A stretch of 39,222 nt of DNA, from positions 1-39,222 of the forward strand of contig JAJDWI010000074.1 of assembly GCA_022825665.1 (NCBI GenBank). Reading direction: 5' to 3'. Shown here piece after piece: positions 8,030-16,767 of this stretch. Below the pieces are notes generated by a model. The model was not told the DNA's origin and searched no databases. It saw nothing but the letters and a program-made list of their open reading frames with translations. The translations under genes were made by a program, and so were the position numbers. This DNA comes from Candidatus Poribacteria bacterium. GTDB taxonomy: Bacteria; Poribacteria; WGA-4E; WGA-3G. The first letter of the stretch is position 1. Every line of letters begins with the position of its first letter.

Positions 8030-9553
8030 ATGACACCTAAACCCGATAAGATTAACCGCAGAACATTCATCAAAGAACTCAGTGTAGCAAGTGCAGGTAC
8101 CATATCACTTCTCGGCACCAACACTTTGGCATTGGGTCAAAATGCCAATCCAGTACTTGGTAAAGAACCAAAGAAACCTAACATACTACTTCTGATGACA
8201 GATCAACAACGGTGGGATGCGATGGGATGTAGTGGAGATTGGGTTCAAACACCTAACTTGGATAGGATCGCAAGTGAAGGTGTTCGATTTACGAACTGTG
8301 TTACTACTTCACCGGTATGTGTTCCAGCGCGCCTCAGTTTAGCAACAGGTTTGTACCCACACAACACTGGTGTTTGGAATAACGGAAAACACAAGTTAGC
8401 ACCTGAAACACCTACATGGATGCAGGTAGTACGGGATGCTGGATACCGTACAAGCCTGTTTGGTAAAACACACTTACATACAAATAATGGTGATCTACGC
8501 AAACGAGAACACCTGATGAATGCTTACGGATTAGATGATGTGAACGAAATTGGTGGTCCACGTGCTAATAGAAAGTGCTTATCCTATATGACTGAAATGT
8601 GGGAAGAAAAGGGATTATGGAAAGCTTACCGTGATGACTATCAGGAACGTTTTCAGACGAAAGCACACATGGTTAGACCATCTCCACTTGGTCTCGAAAA
8701 CGATGCAGATGTCTATGTAGGACAGCAAGCAAAACAGTATCTGCAGAACTATAACCGACAAAAACCTTGGTTTTGTTGGGTAAGTTTCGGTGGACCTCAC
8801 GAACCGTGGGATTGCCCTGAACCTTATGCAAGCATGTACAACCCGAATGAGATGCCAAAACCTGTGAACAGACCTGTTAAAGGCAAACGTCCTGTCGGAA
8901 GTTTGGACAATCTTATGAAAAACAAAAAGAAAAGTCCTAAATTTGATGATGGTGATGTCGCAAAAATGCGTGCGGACTATGCTGGTAATGTTACTCTGAT
9001 TGATGATCAGATTGGTGAAATCCTTGATACTATTCAGGAACGTGGAGAACTTGACAATACTGTTATCGTTTTCTGTTCTGACCATGGGGAAATGAACGGG
9101 GATTACGGATTAATATATAAAAGTAATTTCCTCAACGGTGCTGTCCGAATTCCCTTCCTTGTGCGTACCCCTGAAACCTTAAAACTGGATGCATCAGATC
9201 GAATCTGTGATAGTCCCGTTGAATGGATAGATATAGGACCCACGCTTGTTGAACTTGCTGGTAGTGAGATGCAACATCGTCAATTCGGTAAATCGTTGTG
9301 TCCTGTTCTTGACAATACAGGAACAACACACCGTGAATTTGCTATTTCTGAAATATCACGCGAAATAATGCTGCTAAATCAAGAATGGAAAATAGCATTA
9401 AATAGAGAGAAAGAACCGTATCTTCTATTTAATGTACAAGACGATCCTGATGAGGTTAACAATCTCGCGGGGTTACCGAAAATGCAGCAGGTAGAAAAAC
9501 AGTTAACACAGCAAATATCAGAATACTTGTTACAAACACAAACAAAGAACTAA
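8030..9553 (+). CDS. Sulfatase with Tat export signal
   Basis: 507 aa paralogue of the preceding sulfatase, with an added N-terminal twin-arginine signal: NRRTFIK at 9-15, then a weakly hydrophobic stretch to about residue 36. Folded export to the periplasm is expected. The catalytic signature is CVPARLSLATG with Cys97 and Arg101. The N-terminal metal motif LLMTDQQRWD and the late CSDHGEMNGD cluster are conserved. Compared with the paralogue it has a lysine-rich insertion (about 280-300, KNKKKSPKFDDGD). Nucleotide identity to the paralogue is patchy, with near-identical blocks. The gap to the upstream gene is 24 nt. A terminator-like hairpin follows at 9588. Confidence 0.92.
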   Translation: MTPKPDKINRRTFIKELSVASAGTISLLGTNTLALGQNANPVLGKEPKKPNILLLMTDQQRWDAMGCSGDWVQTPNLDRIASEGVRFTNCVTTSPVCVPARLSLATGLYPHNTGVWNNGKHKLAPETPTWMQVVRDAGYRTSLFGKTHLHTNNGDLRKREHLMNAYGLDDVNEIGGPRANRKCLSYMTEMWEEKGLWKAYRDDYQERFQTKAHMVRPSPLGLENDADVYVGQQAKQYLQNYNRQKPWFCWVSFGGPHEPWDCPEPYASMYNPNEMPKPVNRPVKGKRPVGSLDNLMKNKKKSPKFDDGDVAKMRADYAGNVTLIDDQIGEILDTIQERGELDNTVIVFCSDHGEMNGDYGLIYKSNFLNGAVRIPFLVRTPETLKLDASDRICDSPVEWIDIGPTLVELAGSEMQHRQFGKSLCPVLDNTGTTHREFAISEISREIMLLNQEWKIALNREKEPYLLFNVQDDPDEVNNLAGLPKMQQVEKQLTQQISEYLLQTQTKN

Positions 9554-9587
9554 AAACTAATGTCCATTTTTGTGCAGCATTGTATAG

Positions 9588-9612
9588 AAAATGCACAGTA
9601 TGGTGCATTTTT
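9588..9612 (+). terminator. Candidate intrinsic terminator after sulfatase pair
   Basis: The stem AAATGCAC/GTGCATTT with a 6-nt loop (AGTATG) is followed directly by T residues ending at 9612. It lies 35 nt after the stop of the second sulfatase and would end the isomerase-sulfatase transcript. Confidence 0.6.
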
Positions 9613-9695
9613 CTGATTATTCTACTAAAAAACGCATAATTTGTCCTCCTGAAATTGGCACGTATATTGCTCTAATACTCCCATAATACTTGTAA

Positions 9696-9819
9696 TACCA
9701 TTTCTAAATAATAACTTCTCATTAACAAAAAACGCGTTTGTAGTCGCGCAATTCATTGCGCCTCTTATATTTGGCTTTATTAAAGTCTCAAAATGTAGTT
9801 TTATTTGTTAGAATTGGTA
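9696..9819. mobile_element. 124-bp MITE, copy 1, TAA target duplication
   Basis: Imperfect terminal inverted repeats: TACCATTTCTAA at the left, TTAGAATTGGTA at the right (11 of 12 paired). TAA is directly repeated at both edges (9693-9695 and 9820-9822). The interior contains the window-wide core CGCGTTTGTAGTCGCGCAAT followed by a CGCAAT/ATTGCG hairpin. A same-length copy lies at 35068-35191. It sits just upstream of the VWA gene and could influence its expression. Confidence 0.75.
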
Positions 9820-9843
9820 TAAGTTTTCATGGAGGAATCAGCA

Positions 9844-11508
9844 ATGCGTATCAAAAAAATTTCAGGAGCGTTTTTTATTTCCATCGCTCTCCTCACACTT
9901 GGTGTGTTATTCATCGGAAATCCTATCCATATTCAAGAACAATCAACGCACAAAGATATAGTTGGTGTAGATACGTTCTCTGCACCTGAAGCATTGAAAG
10001 TAAAGCAGCGCAAACCTGTAGCCAAACAATCAGCTGCAGCAAGGGGTCAATTATCATATATGAGGGCTGTCTCATCCCAATCTGCTACGCGTCTAAATCC
10101 CCCAAACAGTGCCGCTTATAACGATGTATTCTATAAAAGTCATGGCACTAATCCATTTATTGATACGGAAGATGATAACTTTTCTACATTTGCAATGGAT
10201 GTGGATACTGCTTCCTATACTGTGATGCGGCGTTATCTACGTGATAGGAATTTACCACCTGCAGCAGCAGTGCGCGTAGAAGAATATATCAATGCATTTG
10301 ATTATAACTATACACCACCAACCGACGATGCATTCTCAGTCCATATTGAAGGTGCACCTTCAAAATTTGGTGAAGGTAAAAGGCTTCAACTGCTTCGTAT
10401 CGGCATACAAGGACGTGTTATTCCAGACAATGATCGAAAAGATGCAATACTCACATTCGTAGTTGATGTCTCTGGTTCCATGAACATGGAAAACCGATTA
10501 GGGTTGGTAAAGAGAGCGTTAACTCTACTTGTTGATCAACTGCGTCCTACGGATAAGGTTGGTATAGTTGTGTACGGATCTAATGCCCGAGTCGTTTTGT
10601 CTCACACAGGACTTGAGAATAAAGATTACATTTTAGAATCGATTAATAGTCTTCAAATAGATGGAGCAACGAATGCTGAGGAAGGACTACGAACTGGATA
10701 TATGCTCGCACTAAAAAATTCTAAATCCGATTGTATAAACCGTGTCATTCTATGTTCAGATGGTGTCGCAAATGTTGGTCAGACAGGACCTGAAGCTATC
10801 CTTAAAGAGATCAGCAATTATGTAAAGGAAGGCGTAACACTCACTACTGTTGGGTTTGGAATGGGCAATTACAACGATGTTCTTATGGAACAACTTGCCA
10901 ATAAAGGAAATGGGAGTTATGCTTATGTTGATACCCTCAAGGAAGCAAAACGCATATTTAAGGAAAATCTGACGGGAACATTACAAGTTATCGCCAAAGA
11001 TGCTAAAATTCAGGTTGAGTTTAATCCAGAAACTGTCAGCCGTTTTCGTCTGCTTGGCTATGAAAACCGTTCTCTTGCTCATGAAGATTTCCGTAAAGAT
11101 GATGTAGATGCAGGAGAAGTCGGTTCAGGACATAGCGTAACGGCACTTTATGAGGTTAAACTACACGAAAATGTTGATGGTAAACTTGCGACCGTCTTTA
11201 TCCGACATGAAGACCCCGATACACAACAGGTAACAGAGGTAAACGAAACTATTTATACCACTCAGTTGAAAAAGTCTTATGAAGATACGTCCCCAGAGTA
11301 CCAACTTGTCACTGCTATTGCTGAGTTCGCTGAAATTCTACACGAAAGTTATTGGGCGAAGCAGGGAAGTTTGGCAGCAGTGCAACAGACGATTAAGAAT
11401 GTTCTTCCACATATCAATTCAAAAACGCCTCAGCACAAGGAACGTAATGAAGAACTACTAAAACTTGTGCAAAAGGCACGTAGTTTGAAAGAACAGACAG
11501 AGAGATAG
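9844..11508 (+). CDS. VWA-domain protein, YfbK-like
   Basis: About 554 aa. The reading frame is open from an ATG at 9829, but GGAGGA at 9830-9835 is a good ribosome site for ATG 9844, so the latter is chosen. Order: signal or anchor peptide (about 1-27), low-complexity linker, a YfbK-type N-terminal region (FSTFAMDVDTASYTVMRRYL, about 115-134), a von Willebrand A domain (about 200-375) with the MIDAS motif DVSGS at 208-212, a conserved TNAEEGL Thr and CSDGVANVG, then a C-terminal DUF3520-like region to the end. Family members are surface or periplasmic proteins of poorly defined role. A membrane-anchored coiled-coil gene follows 43 nt later. Confidence 0.88.
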   Translation: MRIKKISGAFFISIALLTLGVLFIGNPIHIQEQSTHKDIVGVDTFSAPEALKVKQRKPVAKQSAAARGQLSYMRAVSSQSATRLNPPNSAAYNDVFYKSHGTNPFIDTEDDNFSTFAMDVDTASYTVMRRYLRDRNLPPAAAVRVEEYINAFDYNYTPPTDDAFSVHIEGAPSKFGEGKRLQLLRIGIQGRVIPDNDRKDAILTFVVDVSGSMNMENRLGLVKRALTLLVDQLRPTDKVGIVVYGSNARVVLSHTGLENKDYILESINSLQIDGATNAEEGLRTGYMLALKNSKSDCINRVILCSDGVANVGQTGPEAILKEISNYVKEGVTLTTVGFGMGNYNDVLMEQLANKGNGSYAYVDTLKEAKRIFKENLTGTLQVIAKDAKIQVEFNPETVSRFRLLGYENRSLAHEDFRKDDVDAGEVGSGHSVTALYEVKLHENVDGKLATVFIRHEDPDTQQVTEVNETIYTTQLKKSYEDTSPEYQLVTAIAEFAEILHESYWAKQGSLAAVQQTIKNVLPHINSKTPQHKERNEELLKLVQKARSLKEQTER

Positions 11509-11551
11509 TCTTTCTACATAACCTCGTGACTCATTATAACTGGAGTATAAA

Positions 11552-12259
11552 TTGCGAAAACTCATTTATACCGGTATTGTAACGGTTTTTATAGCGATAG
11601 TTTTTACCATTTATGTAAAGTACGATACAAAAAAATTCGTTCAAGAGTTATCTCTGGAAACACCACCTGAACAACAAACTAACAGCACTGCTAAAGATGC
11701 CACTGAGGCTTCTGTAGATGAAGTAACCAATGCCGAACAGACCGTTCTTGAAAACACACCAACAGAAATATTGAAAGATGTAGGACAATTTAATGAGCGC
11801 AATGCTGATACAGGAAGTAAAGCAGACAATCTTGATCCAGTGCAAACACCAGTGGGAACAAAGATCTCTCCCGAGTTAAAGAAAGTTTTCTCAAATTATC
11901 ATAATCTCTATAAGAAATCCGAAGAGTTAAGCCTTGTGCTTGGACCACTTATAATGCGATCAGTTGAACTGTCACAAAGGTTGACAGTAATTGGACAGGA
12001 ACTCTCCGCGGCAAAAGATGAAACAACAAGACGTAAAGTGTTAGCGGAATGGGATGCAATAGATAAATGGACTGAAGAGGAAGGACCACGCATCTTAAAG
12101 CTTCAAGACGAAGCCAGTCAATTGGCAAGTGAACGGTTACGCATTATTAATGAATACGGTTTTGAAACCGAAAGAGATTTTTTGAGAGCACATCGTAATG
12201 ATTATGAAACTTGGGTATCTGACGAATCCCTTACTCCGCTCTCAATATTCCGTAGATGA
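11552..12259 (+). CDS. Single-pass coiled-coil protein, unknown function
   Basis: 235 aa starting with TTG (11552-11554), preceded by a TGGAG site. It has an N-terminal membrane anchor (about 5-22), an acidic, Thr/Ala-rich linker (about 35-100) and a helical, probably coiled-coil C-terminal part (about 105-220). No family is recognised. Located 43 nt after the VWA gene with no terminator seen between them, it may be a co-expressed periplasmic partner. The TTG start is supported because the anchor begins immediately and no in-frame ATG lies nearby. Confidence 0.65.
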   Translation: MRKLIYTGIVTVFIAIVFTIYVKYDTKKFVQELSLETPPEQQTNSTAKDATEASVDEVTNAEQTVLENTPTEILKDVGQFNERNADTGSKADNLDPVQTPVGTKISPELKKVFSNYHNLYKKSEELSLVLGPLIMRSVELSQRLTVIGQELSAAKDETTRRKVLAEWDAIDKWTEEEGPRILKLQDEASQLASERLRIINEYGFETERDFLRAHRNDYETWVSDESLTPLSIFRR

Positions 12260-12308
12260 TTTTAGTTGTAGCCAAAGTATTCTGAATATTTGTATCGGTG
12301 TGTAAGTA

Positions 12309-12337
12309 TTGACATTAATCCATATCTATGATACAAC
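12309..12337 (+). promoter_or_regulatory. Possible promoter at beta-helix gene
   Basis: A perfect TTGACA at 12309-12314 is followed after 17 bp by TACAAC (12332-12337, 4 of 6 matches to TATAAT). Initiation would fall at or next to ATG 12344, which has no visible ribosome site, so a leaderless message is possible. This is weak evidence. Confidence 0.3.
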
Positions 12338-12343
12338 TATGTT

Positions 12344-13354
12344 ATGAAAAATAAATCAATTAAACTAATTTTCATTCTACTCATATATTGCCTTTATCTT
12401 GGAAGTCAAGGCTGTGCATTTAACTTCAACACAGGTGGTTCTTCAACAGGTATCCTCGAAAAAACTGGTGAACTCACAGAAAATGAAGTTTGGGATGGAC
12501 GGGTGTATGTTACTGGCACCGTGATCGTCCCAGAAGGTATAACCCTAACAATTCGATCTGGAACAATTGTTGGTTTTGAACCTACAGAGGAACGTATTGC
12601 CATCATAGTGCATGGTGAACTCTATGCCGAAGGCGCACCAGACAGAATGATTGTATTTGGATCTTTAGGTAAACAACAAGAAACAAAAACTCAAGTGCCT
12701 CAACAGAATACATTATCAAGACAAACAGATTCTACAAATATAAACGCTTTACCACCAAGTGCGGGAGATTGGCAAGGAATCACAATCGAAGCACAAAGTC
12801 AAAATAGTCGATTCACATATTGTCGTATCCAACACGCCGCCAAAGGTATTCTATGTGGCATAGATTCTGTACAGATTGAAAGATGTCTCTTCACTGAAAA
12901 CAACATTGGGGTACTTTGTGATAACGCCAATCCGACTATCACTGCAAACGAATTTAACAGAAACGGTAGTGGTCTGCAATTTCGCGGTTCTGCAACACCT
13001 GAGGTAGAATATAATGAATTCTCAGCGAATCGGTACGGACTTGTATGTGAAGACGATTCTCGTCCGCGAATCCAAAATAACAATATCCGATCAAACTATG
13101 AATATGCAATCATCTGTTATTCTACATCTTCACCTGAAATCGTATCTAACAATATTACATTAAACAACGGTTGGGCAGTATACGACGGTGGAAGACTAAG
13201 AGACAATTATATCAGCGGAAATAAACAGGTGGGTCCAAATGTCATTGAGTTGAGTATTGGGACGCAAAGCGACCAATATTATGGTGTTGATGAGGTGTTT
13301 GATCCAAGGAATTCTCCTGTATCAGAAGCAGGTGTACCAAGGGATAACTTTTAA
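12344..13354 (+). CDS. Exported beta-helix protein, probable lipoprotein
   Basis: 336 aa. The signal peptide (about 1-23) ends at GSQGC with Cys24. This is not a strict lipobox but is followed by a Gly/Ser-rich mature start typical of lipoproteins. After a leading segment (WDGRVYVTGTVIVPEG, about 50-65) come repeats of a right-handed parallel beta-helix (about 145-300), visible as recurring motifs such as CLFTENNIGVLCDNANPTI, NEFNRNGSGLQF and NNIRSNYEYAIICY, each about 22-24 residues. Such NosD/PbH1-type proteins are often carbohydrate-binding or carbohydrate-cleaving. No catalytic residues can be assigned here. The UbiA gene starts 4 nt after the stop. Confidence 0.8.
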   Translation: MKNKSIKLIFILLIYCLYLGSQGCAFNFNTGGSSTGILEKTGELTENEVWDGRVYVTGTVIVPEGITLTIRSGTIVGFEPTEERIAIIVHGELYAEGAPDRMIVFGSLGKQQETKTQVPQQNTLSRQTDSTNINALPPSAGDWQGITIEAQSQNSRFTYCRIQHAAKGILCGIDSVQIERCLFTENNIGVLCDNANPTITANEFNRNGSGLQFRGSATPEVEYNEFSANRYGLVCEDDSRPRIQNNNIRSNYEYAIICYSTSSPEIVSNNITLNNGWAVYDGGRLRDNYISGNKQVGPNVIELSIGTQSDQYYGVDEVFDPRNSPVSEAGVPRDNF

Positions 13355-13358
13355 TCAA

Positions 13359-14285
13359 ATGAACCGAGTCAAAGCATACCTTGAACTCATCCGTTACCCC
13401 CTTTTTGGAATTCCGATTGTTGCAACGCTACCTGGTGCACTCATTGCAAGTGAAGGACAATGGACTTGGCGTGTTGCTGCTGCGTTAGTCATAGCAATGT
13501 TCGGTTACTTCGCAGGAATGATAAAAAACGACTATTTCCATCGGGAAACAGATGTCGTTACGAATCCTGATCGTCCCTTGCCATCACTTCGTCTAACACC
13601 TAAACAAGCACTTGTCCCCGCAAGCATTATCTATTCACTATGTGTCATCTGCGGGTTTCTGCTAAATATAAAAGCCGGTTTGTTAGTAATGGCATTGGTC
13701 GCAATTTCTCATCTCTATAATGCATTTTTCAAAGCGCGAGGTATATTAGGAAGCTTAACATTACCATTGGGAATTGGATTGTTGAATGTATTCGGTGCGT
13801 TAGTCGTGACGAGAAGCATCCCAAGATTAGTGTGGTATGCATTTGGAGCGACCACGCTTTACGATTTAGGAACACACATCACAACAACATTTAAAGACAT
13901 TACGCGTGATAAACAACAGGGAATTACAACAACACCTGTACAACTCGGAATAAAACCAGCCTTGATTTTGTCTGCAGCTGCAACTATATCTGCCTTTGTT
14001 GTAGCACTATTACCGTATTGGTTGGAGGTCTCACTTATCAACAAATCTTATGTCTTATGGATAATACTGGGAGTCCTTGCTACTATAATCACTCGAATTC
14101 CACTGTTCCTGCAACCTAATGAGAAAAACGGATATTATGCGTTGAAGGGATCCATGATAGGTTCAATACTCTTTTTTCCATGCCTATTTGGCACACAAGT
14201 GTCCCTCATTGTTTCAATGGCAGTGATTCTCCCTTTGTTATTAGTTACAATGCTGCTACTAAAAACAACAAGACAAGAGGTTTAA
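13359..14285 (+). CDS. UbiA-family prenyltransferase
   Basis: 308 aa integral membrane enzyme of the UbiA superfamily, which transfers a polyprenyl chain to an acceptor ring or sugar using Mg2+. The frame is open from 13257, but those residues overlap the previous gene; ATG 13359 begins NRVKAYLELIRYP, the normal family N-terminus. The two Asp-rich motifs are present: NDYFHRETD (about 51-59) followed by NPDRPLPS, and FKDITRDKQQG (about 178-188). Eight to nine hydrophobic helices are expected. It resembles EboC-like or generic UbiA proteins. The acceptor cannot be assigned, since no quinone or haem genes are adjacent. Confidence 0.85.
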   Translation: MNRVKAYLELIRYPLFGIPIVATLPGALIASEGQWTWRVAAALVIAMFGYFAGMIKNDYFHRETDVVTNPDRPLPSLRLTPKQALVPASIIYSLCVICGFLLNIKAGLLVMALVAISHLYNAFFKARGILGSLTLPLGIGLLNVFGALVVTRSIPRLVWYAFGATTLYDLGTHITTTFKDITRDKQQGITTTPVQLGIKPALILSAAATISAFVVALLPYWLEVSLINKSYVLWIILGVLATIITRIPLFLQPNEKNGYYALKGSMIGSILFFPCLFGTQVSLIVSMAVILPLLLVTMLLLKTTRQEV

Positions 14286-14350
14286 AGAAGAAATTATGGC
14301 ATAACGTTAGTTTGACAAAACAGATTTCTGTACTCGGTGCGGTTAAGATT

Positions 14351-14698
14351 CCACACCATAAGCGTCAATTTAAGGAGGAAACGCGTTCGTAGTCGCGCAA
14401 TTCATTCCGCCTCGGACATTATCGTAGGTCGGAGCAAGCACAGCGACCTCCGACATAAATTATGTCTGAACCAAGATTTTCAGGATTACGGGATTTTCAG
14501 GATGTTTCTTATCAACGGTCTCTCCTAATATAATAATTAAAACAAAATCTTTAATAGCAGATACAGAACAGTAGATACTTGGTAAGGAACGTGATTGTAC
14601 ATACTCTTATCCTGAAAATCTTGTAATCCTGAAAATCCCGGTTCAGACAACAAGCAATTCAGACAGACAAGTCTCACTAAATTTATGCCTATGTGTGG
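14351..14698. repeat. Composite repeat cassette, copy 1
   Basis: This fills most of the gap between the UbiA gene and the third sulfatase. The outer ends form an inverted pair (CCACACCATAAGCGTCAATTTA-like left, TAAATTTATGCCTATGTGTGG right). Modules in order: a TTTAAGGAGGAAACGCG segment, the core GTAGTCGCGCAATTCATTCCGC (hairpin partly broken here), a GTAGGTCGGAG/CTCCGAC hairpin (about 14424-14454), then a nested inverted-repeat element from TGTCTGAACC (14463) to GGTTCAGACA (14649), and a tail with AAGCAATTCAGACAGACAAG. No gene is seen. Confidence 0.7.
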
Positions 14699-14784
14699 TT
14701 AGGAAATCGCACATACCGGGTTATGAAAATAAGATTCTAAGCATAATGAATCTACATTAGCATTCAAAAATGAAAGGACATCAG

Positions 14785-16233
14785 ATGAAAAACATCGTCT
14801 TATTGATTACTGATACATTCCGCTATGACAACCTTGGTGATCGGGCAGAAAAACCTATCCGAACACCAATGCTTGATACATTTGAGGCAGAACGCGCTAC
14901 TGCCATAGACAAATTTTATATGAGTAGTTTTCCCACTATTCCGCATCGCACTGATGTCGCGACCGGAACATTAGGTTGGCCCCACTATGGATGGCAAGCA
15001 ATTGATCTCAGTGGTCCAAACCACATTGCTAAACTCTTAGCGGGACAAGGTTATGCAACGCAATTGATATGCGATTGTCCACATCTGTTTAATGCACGAT
15101 TCCAACAAGGATTTCATGCTGCATTCCAACACAGAGGACAAGAAGGTGATAAACCGCTGCTACATCTCAATGATGAGATACAAACTATCATGCCAGATGA
15201 GAAAACACGTCCAAATCCTTCCTTTAGAGGTAACACCTTACCCAACACTCACCGTTGGACAAATAGATACTACCAATACGAAGCTGAGACATTCTCCGGT
15301 AGAACATCCCAATCTACCATAAGATTCTTAGAGGAAAACTATCGGTCTGGTCCATTCTTCTTATGGGTAGATTTCTTTGATCCACATGAACCTTGGGATC
15401 CACCAGAATATATTGTCAAACGTTACGATCCAGATTATTCTGGACCCCCAATGTTACATCCAAACTACGGACGGTCCTCCATCTATACAGATGCAGAATT
15501 ACATAATCTTTGGGCACATTATGCAGGAGAATCTGAATTAATTGACCGACATATTGGACAGATACTTCAGAAAGTAGAAGATTTGGAACTCTGGGATGAC
15601 ACGCTTGTCGTAGTAATGTCTGACCATGGTATGTCTATTGGAGAACACGAGAGAACTGGGAAATCAAACATTGATTCTGAAGACCCAAGATATTGGCCCA
15701 CATATCCTGAAATAAACCATGAGATGTTCCTTATTGCTGGCGGTGATGTACCACAAGGACAACAGATAGATATGATTGCACAACCCATGGATATTTTACC
15801 ATCATTGTGTGATTTAGCAGGCGTCACTCTTGATCCACCAAAACCATTTCAAGGACGTTCATTTGCTGACGCGCTTCTCAATGGCGATTCTCAACACAGA
15901 GAATATGCAGTAACTGGAACACATATAGGTTCACGCAACGGAACTGTACCGCGTCGGGCAACTACTCCCTTCCTCGTCACAGAACGTTGGGGATATGCAC
16001 CTGTTGGTGCTTATGGAACACCGGAATTGTTCGACTTAACAGTAGATCCAATTGCAACTAACAATCTTGCAGAAGACAACGAAGCACTCGTCACTGAATT
16101 GCATCAACTCTTTATAGCACATCTTTTGGAACACAACGCACCTGAAACCTTCGTGGAACTTTGGCAAGAATCTCCCACTGGAGATGGAAAAGGAAAATGG
16201 GCGATTGATTATCCTGAAGAGGATAATGACTAA
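14785..16233 (+). CDS. Sulfatase-like hydrolase with Thr at active site
   Basis: 482 aa member of the sulfatase/alkaline-phosphatase superfamily, with no signal peptide. An ATG at 14770 is also in frame, but AAAGGA at 14773-14778 sits correctly for ATG 14785, which is chosen. The fold motifs are present: IVLLITDTFRYD at the N-terminus (metal Asp), FFDPHEPWDPPEY in the middle and VVMSDHGMSIGEHE (metal Asp/His). At the formylglycine position the sequence reads SSFPTIPHRTDVATG, so the C/S-x-P-x-R signature has Thr (codon 14935-14937, residue 51). Thr is the nucleophile in NPP and phosphopentomutase relatives, so this may be a phospho- rather than sulfo-hydrolase. Confidence 0.85.
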   Translation: MKNIVLLITDTFRYDNLGDRAEKPIRTPMLDTFEAERATAIDKFYMSSFPTIPHRTDVATGTLGWPHYGWQAIDLSGPNHIAKLLAGQGYATQLICDCPHLFNARFQQGFHAAFQHRGQEGDKPLLHLNDEIQTIMPDEKTRPNPSFRGNTLPNTHRWTNRYYQYEAETFSGRTSQSTIRFLEENYRSGPFFLWVDFFDPHEPWDPPEYIVKRYDPDYSGPPMLHPNYGRSSIYTDAELHNLWAHYAGESELIDRHIGQILQKVEDLELWDDTLVVVMSDHGMSIGEHERTGKSNIDSEDPRYWPTYPEINHEMFLIAGGDVPQGQQIDMIAQPMDILPSLCDLAGVTLDPPKPFQGRSFADALLNGDSQHREYAVTGTHIGSRNGTVPRRATTPFLVTERWGYAPVGAYGTPELFDLTVDPIATNNLAEDNEALVTELHQLFIAHLLEHNAPETFVELWQESPTGDGKGKWAIDYPEEDND

Positions 16234-16767
16234 CCTTATGCTTTTTACATTCGTAGGGGCGAGGTCCCCTCGCCCGTTCTTCGTAGCACAAACTTTCCAG
16301 TTAGTGCCATTCACCTCCAACGCCACAATATCTTATTATCCTTTGAAACGAAATATAAACCCACCAAGTCCCTCTTCTCCTATCCTGAAAATCCTGAAAA
16401 TCCTGGTTCAGACAACAAGCAATTGTAGTCGCGCAATTCATTGCGCCTCGGACACTAACGTAGGGGCGAGGTTTCCTCGCCCGTCTTCACTTCGGACATT
16501 CTCGCAGGTCGGACAAGTATTGTGTCTGAACTAAGATTTACAGAATAAGAGATTTGTATGCTAATGTTCCTATGTAAAAGTTAGCCCTTCATCCTGGACA
16601 ACGGAATATATACTACAAATTCCCAATCCTGAAAACCCTGGTTCAGACAAATGGTATTACTTTACAAACACATTCAAAATTATCCGAAGAAATATCAAAA
16701 TTAACATTCAACATAAATCCAAATTCAGTTGTCTAACATACAAACATAATTGAATAAGGAGAATAAA
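16234..16767. repeat. Gene-free gap with hairpins and repeat element
   Basis: Contents in order: a hairpin GGGCGAGG-TCC-CCTCGCCC at 16257-16275; a TCCTGAAAATCCTGGTTCAGACA arm at about 16383-16414; the core GTAGTCGCGCAATTCATTGCG at 16425-16445; a second hairpin GGGCGAGG-TTT-CCTCGCCC at 16464-16482; and an inverted-repeat element from TGTCTGAAC (16523) to GTTCAGACA (16649), whose interior is in the opposite orientation to that at 22050. From 16650 to the TPR gene nothing else is recognised apart from its ribosome site. Confidence 0.65.

Noticed and set aside
9756-9989. 77-codon plus-strand open frame
   Set aside because: It runs from the MITE into the VWA gene in another frame; the VWA frame has the motifs and ribosome site.
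1252-14285. Idea that aroB, the sugar isomerase and the UbiA enzyme form an ebo-type cluster
   Set aside because: aroB is coupled to aroK and has all dehydroquinate synthase ligands; the three genes are kilobases apart, with no eboA, eboB or eboF.
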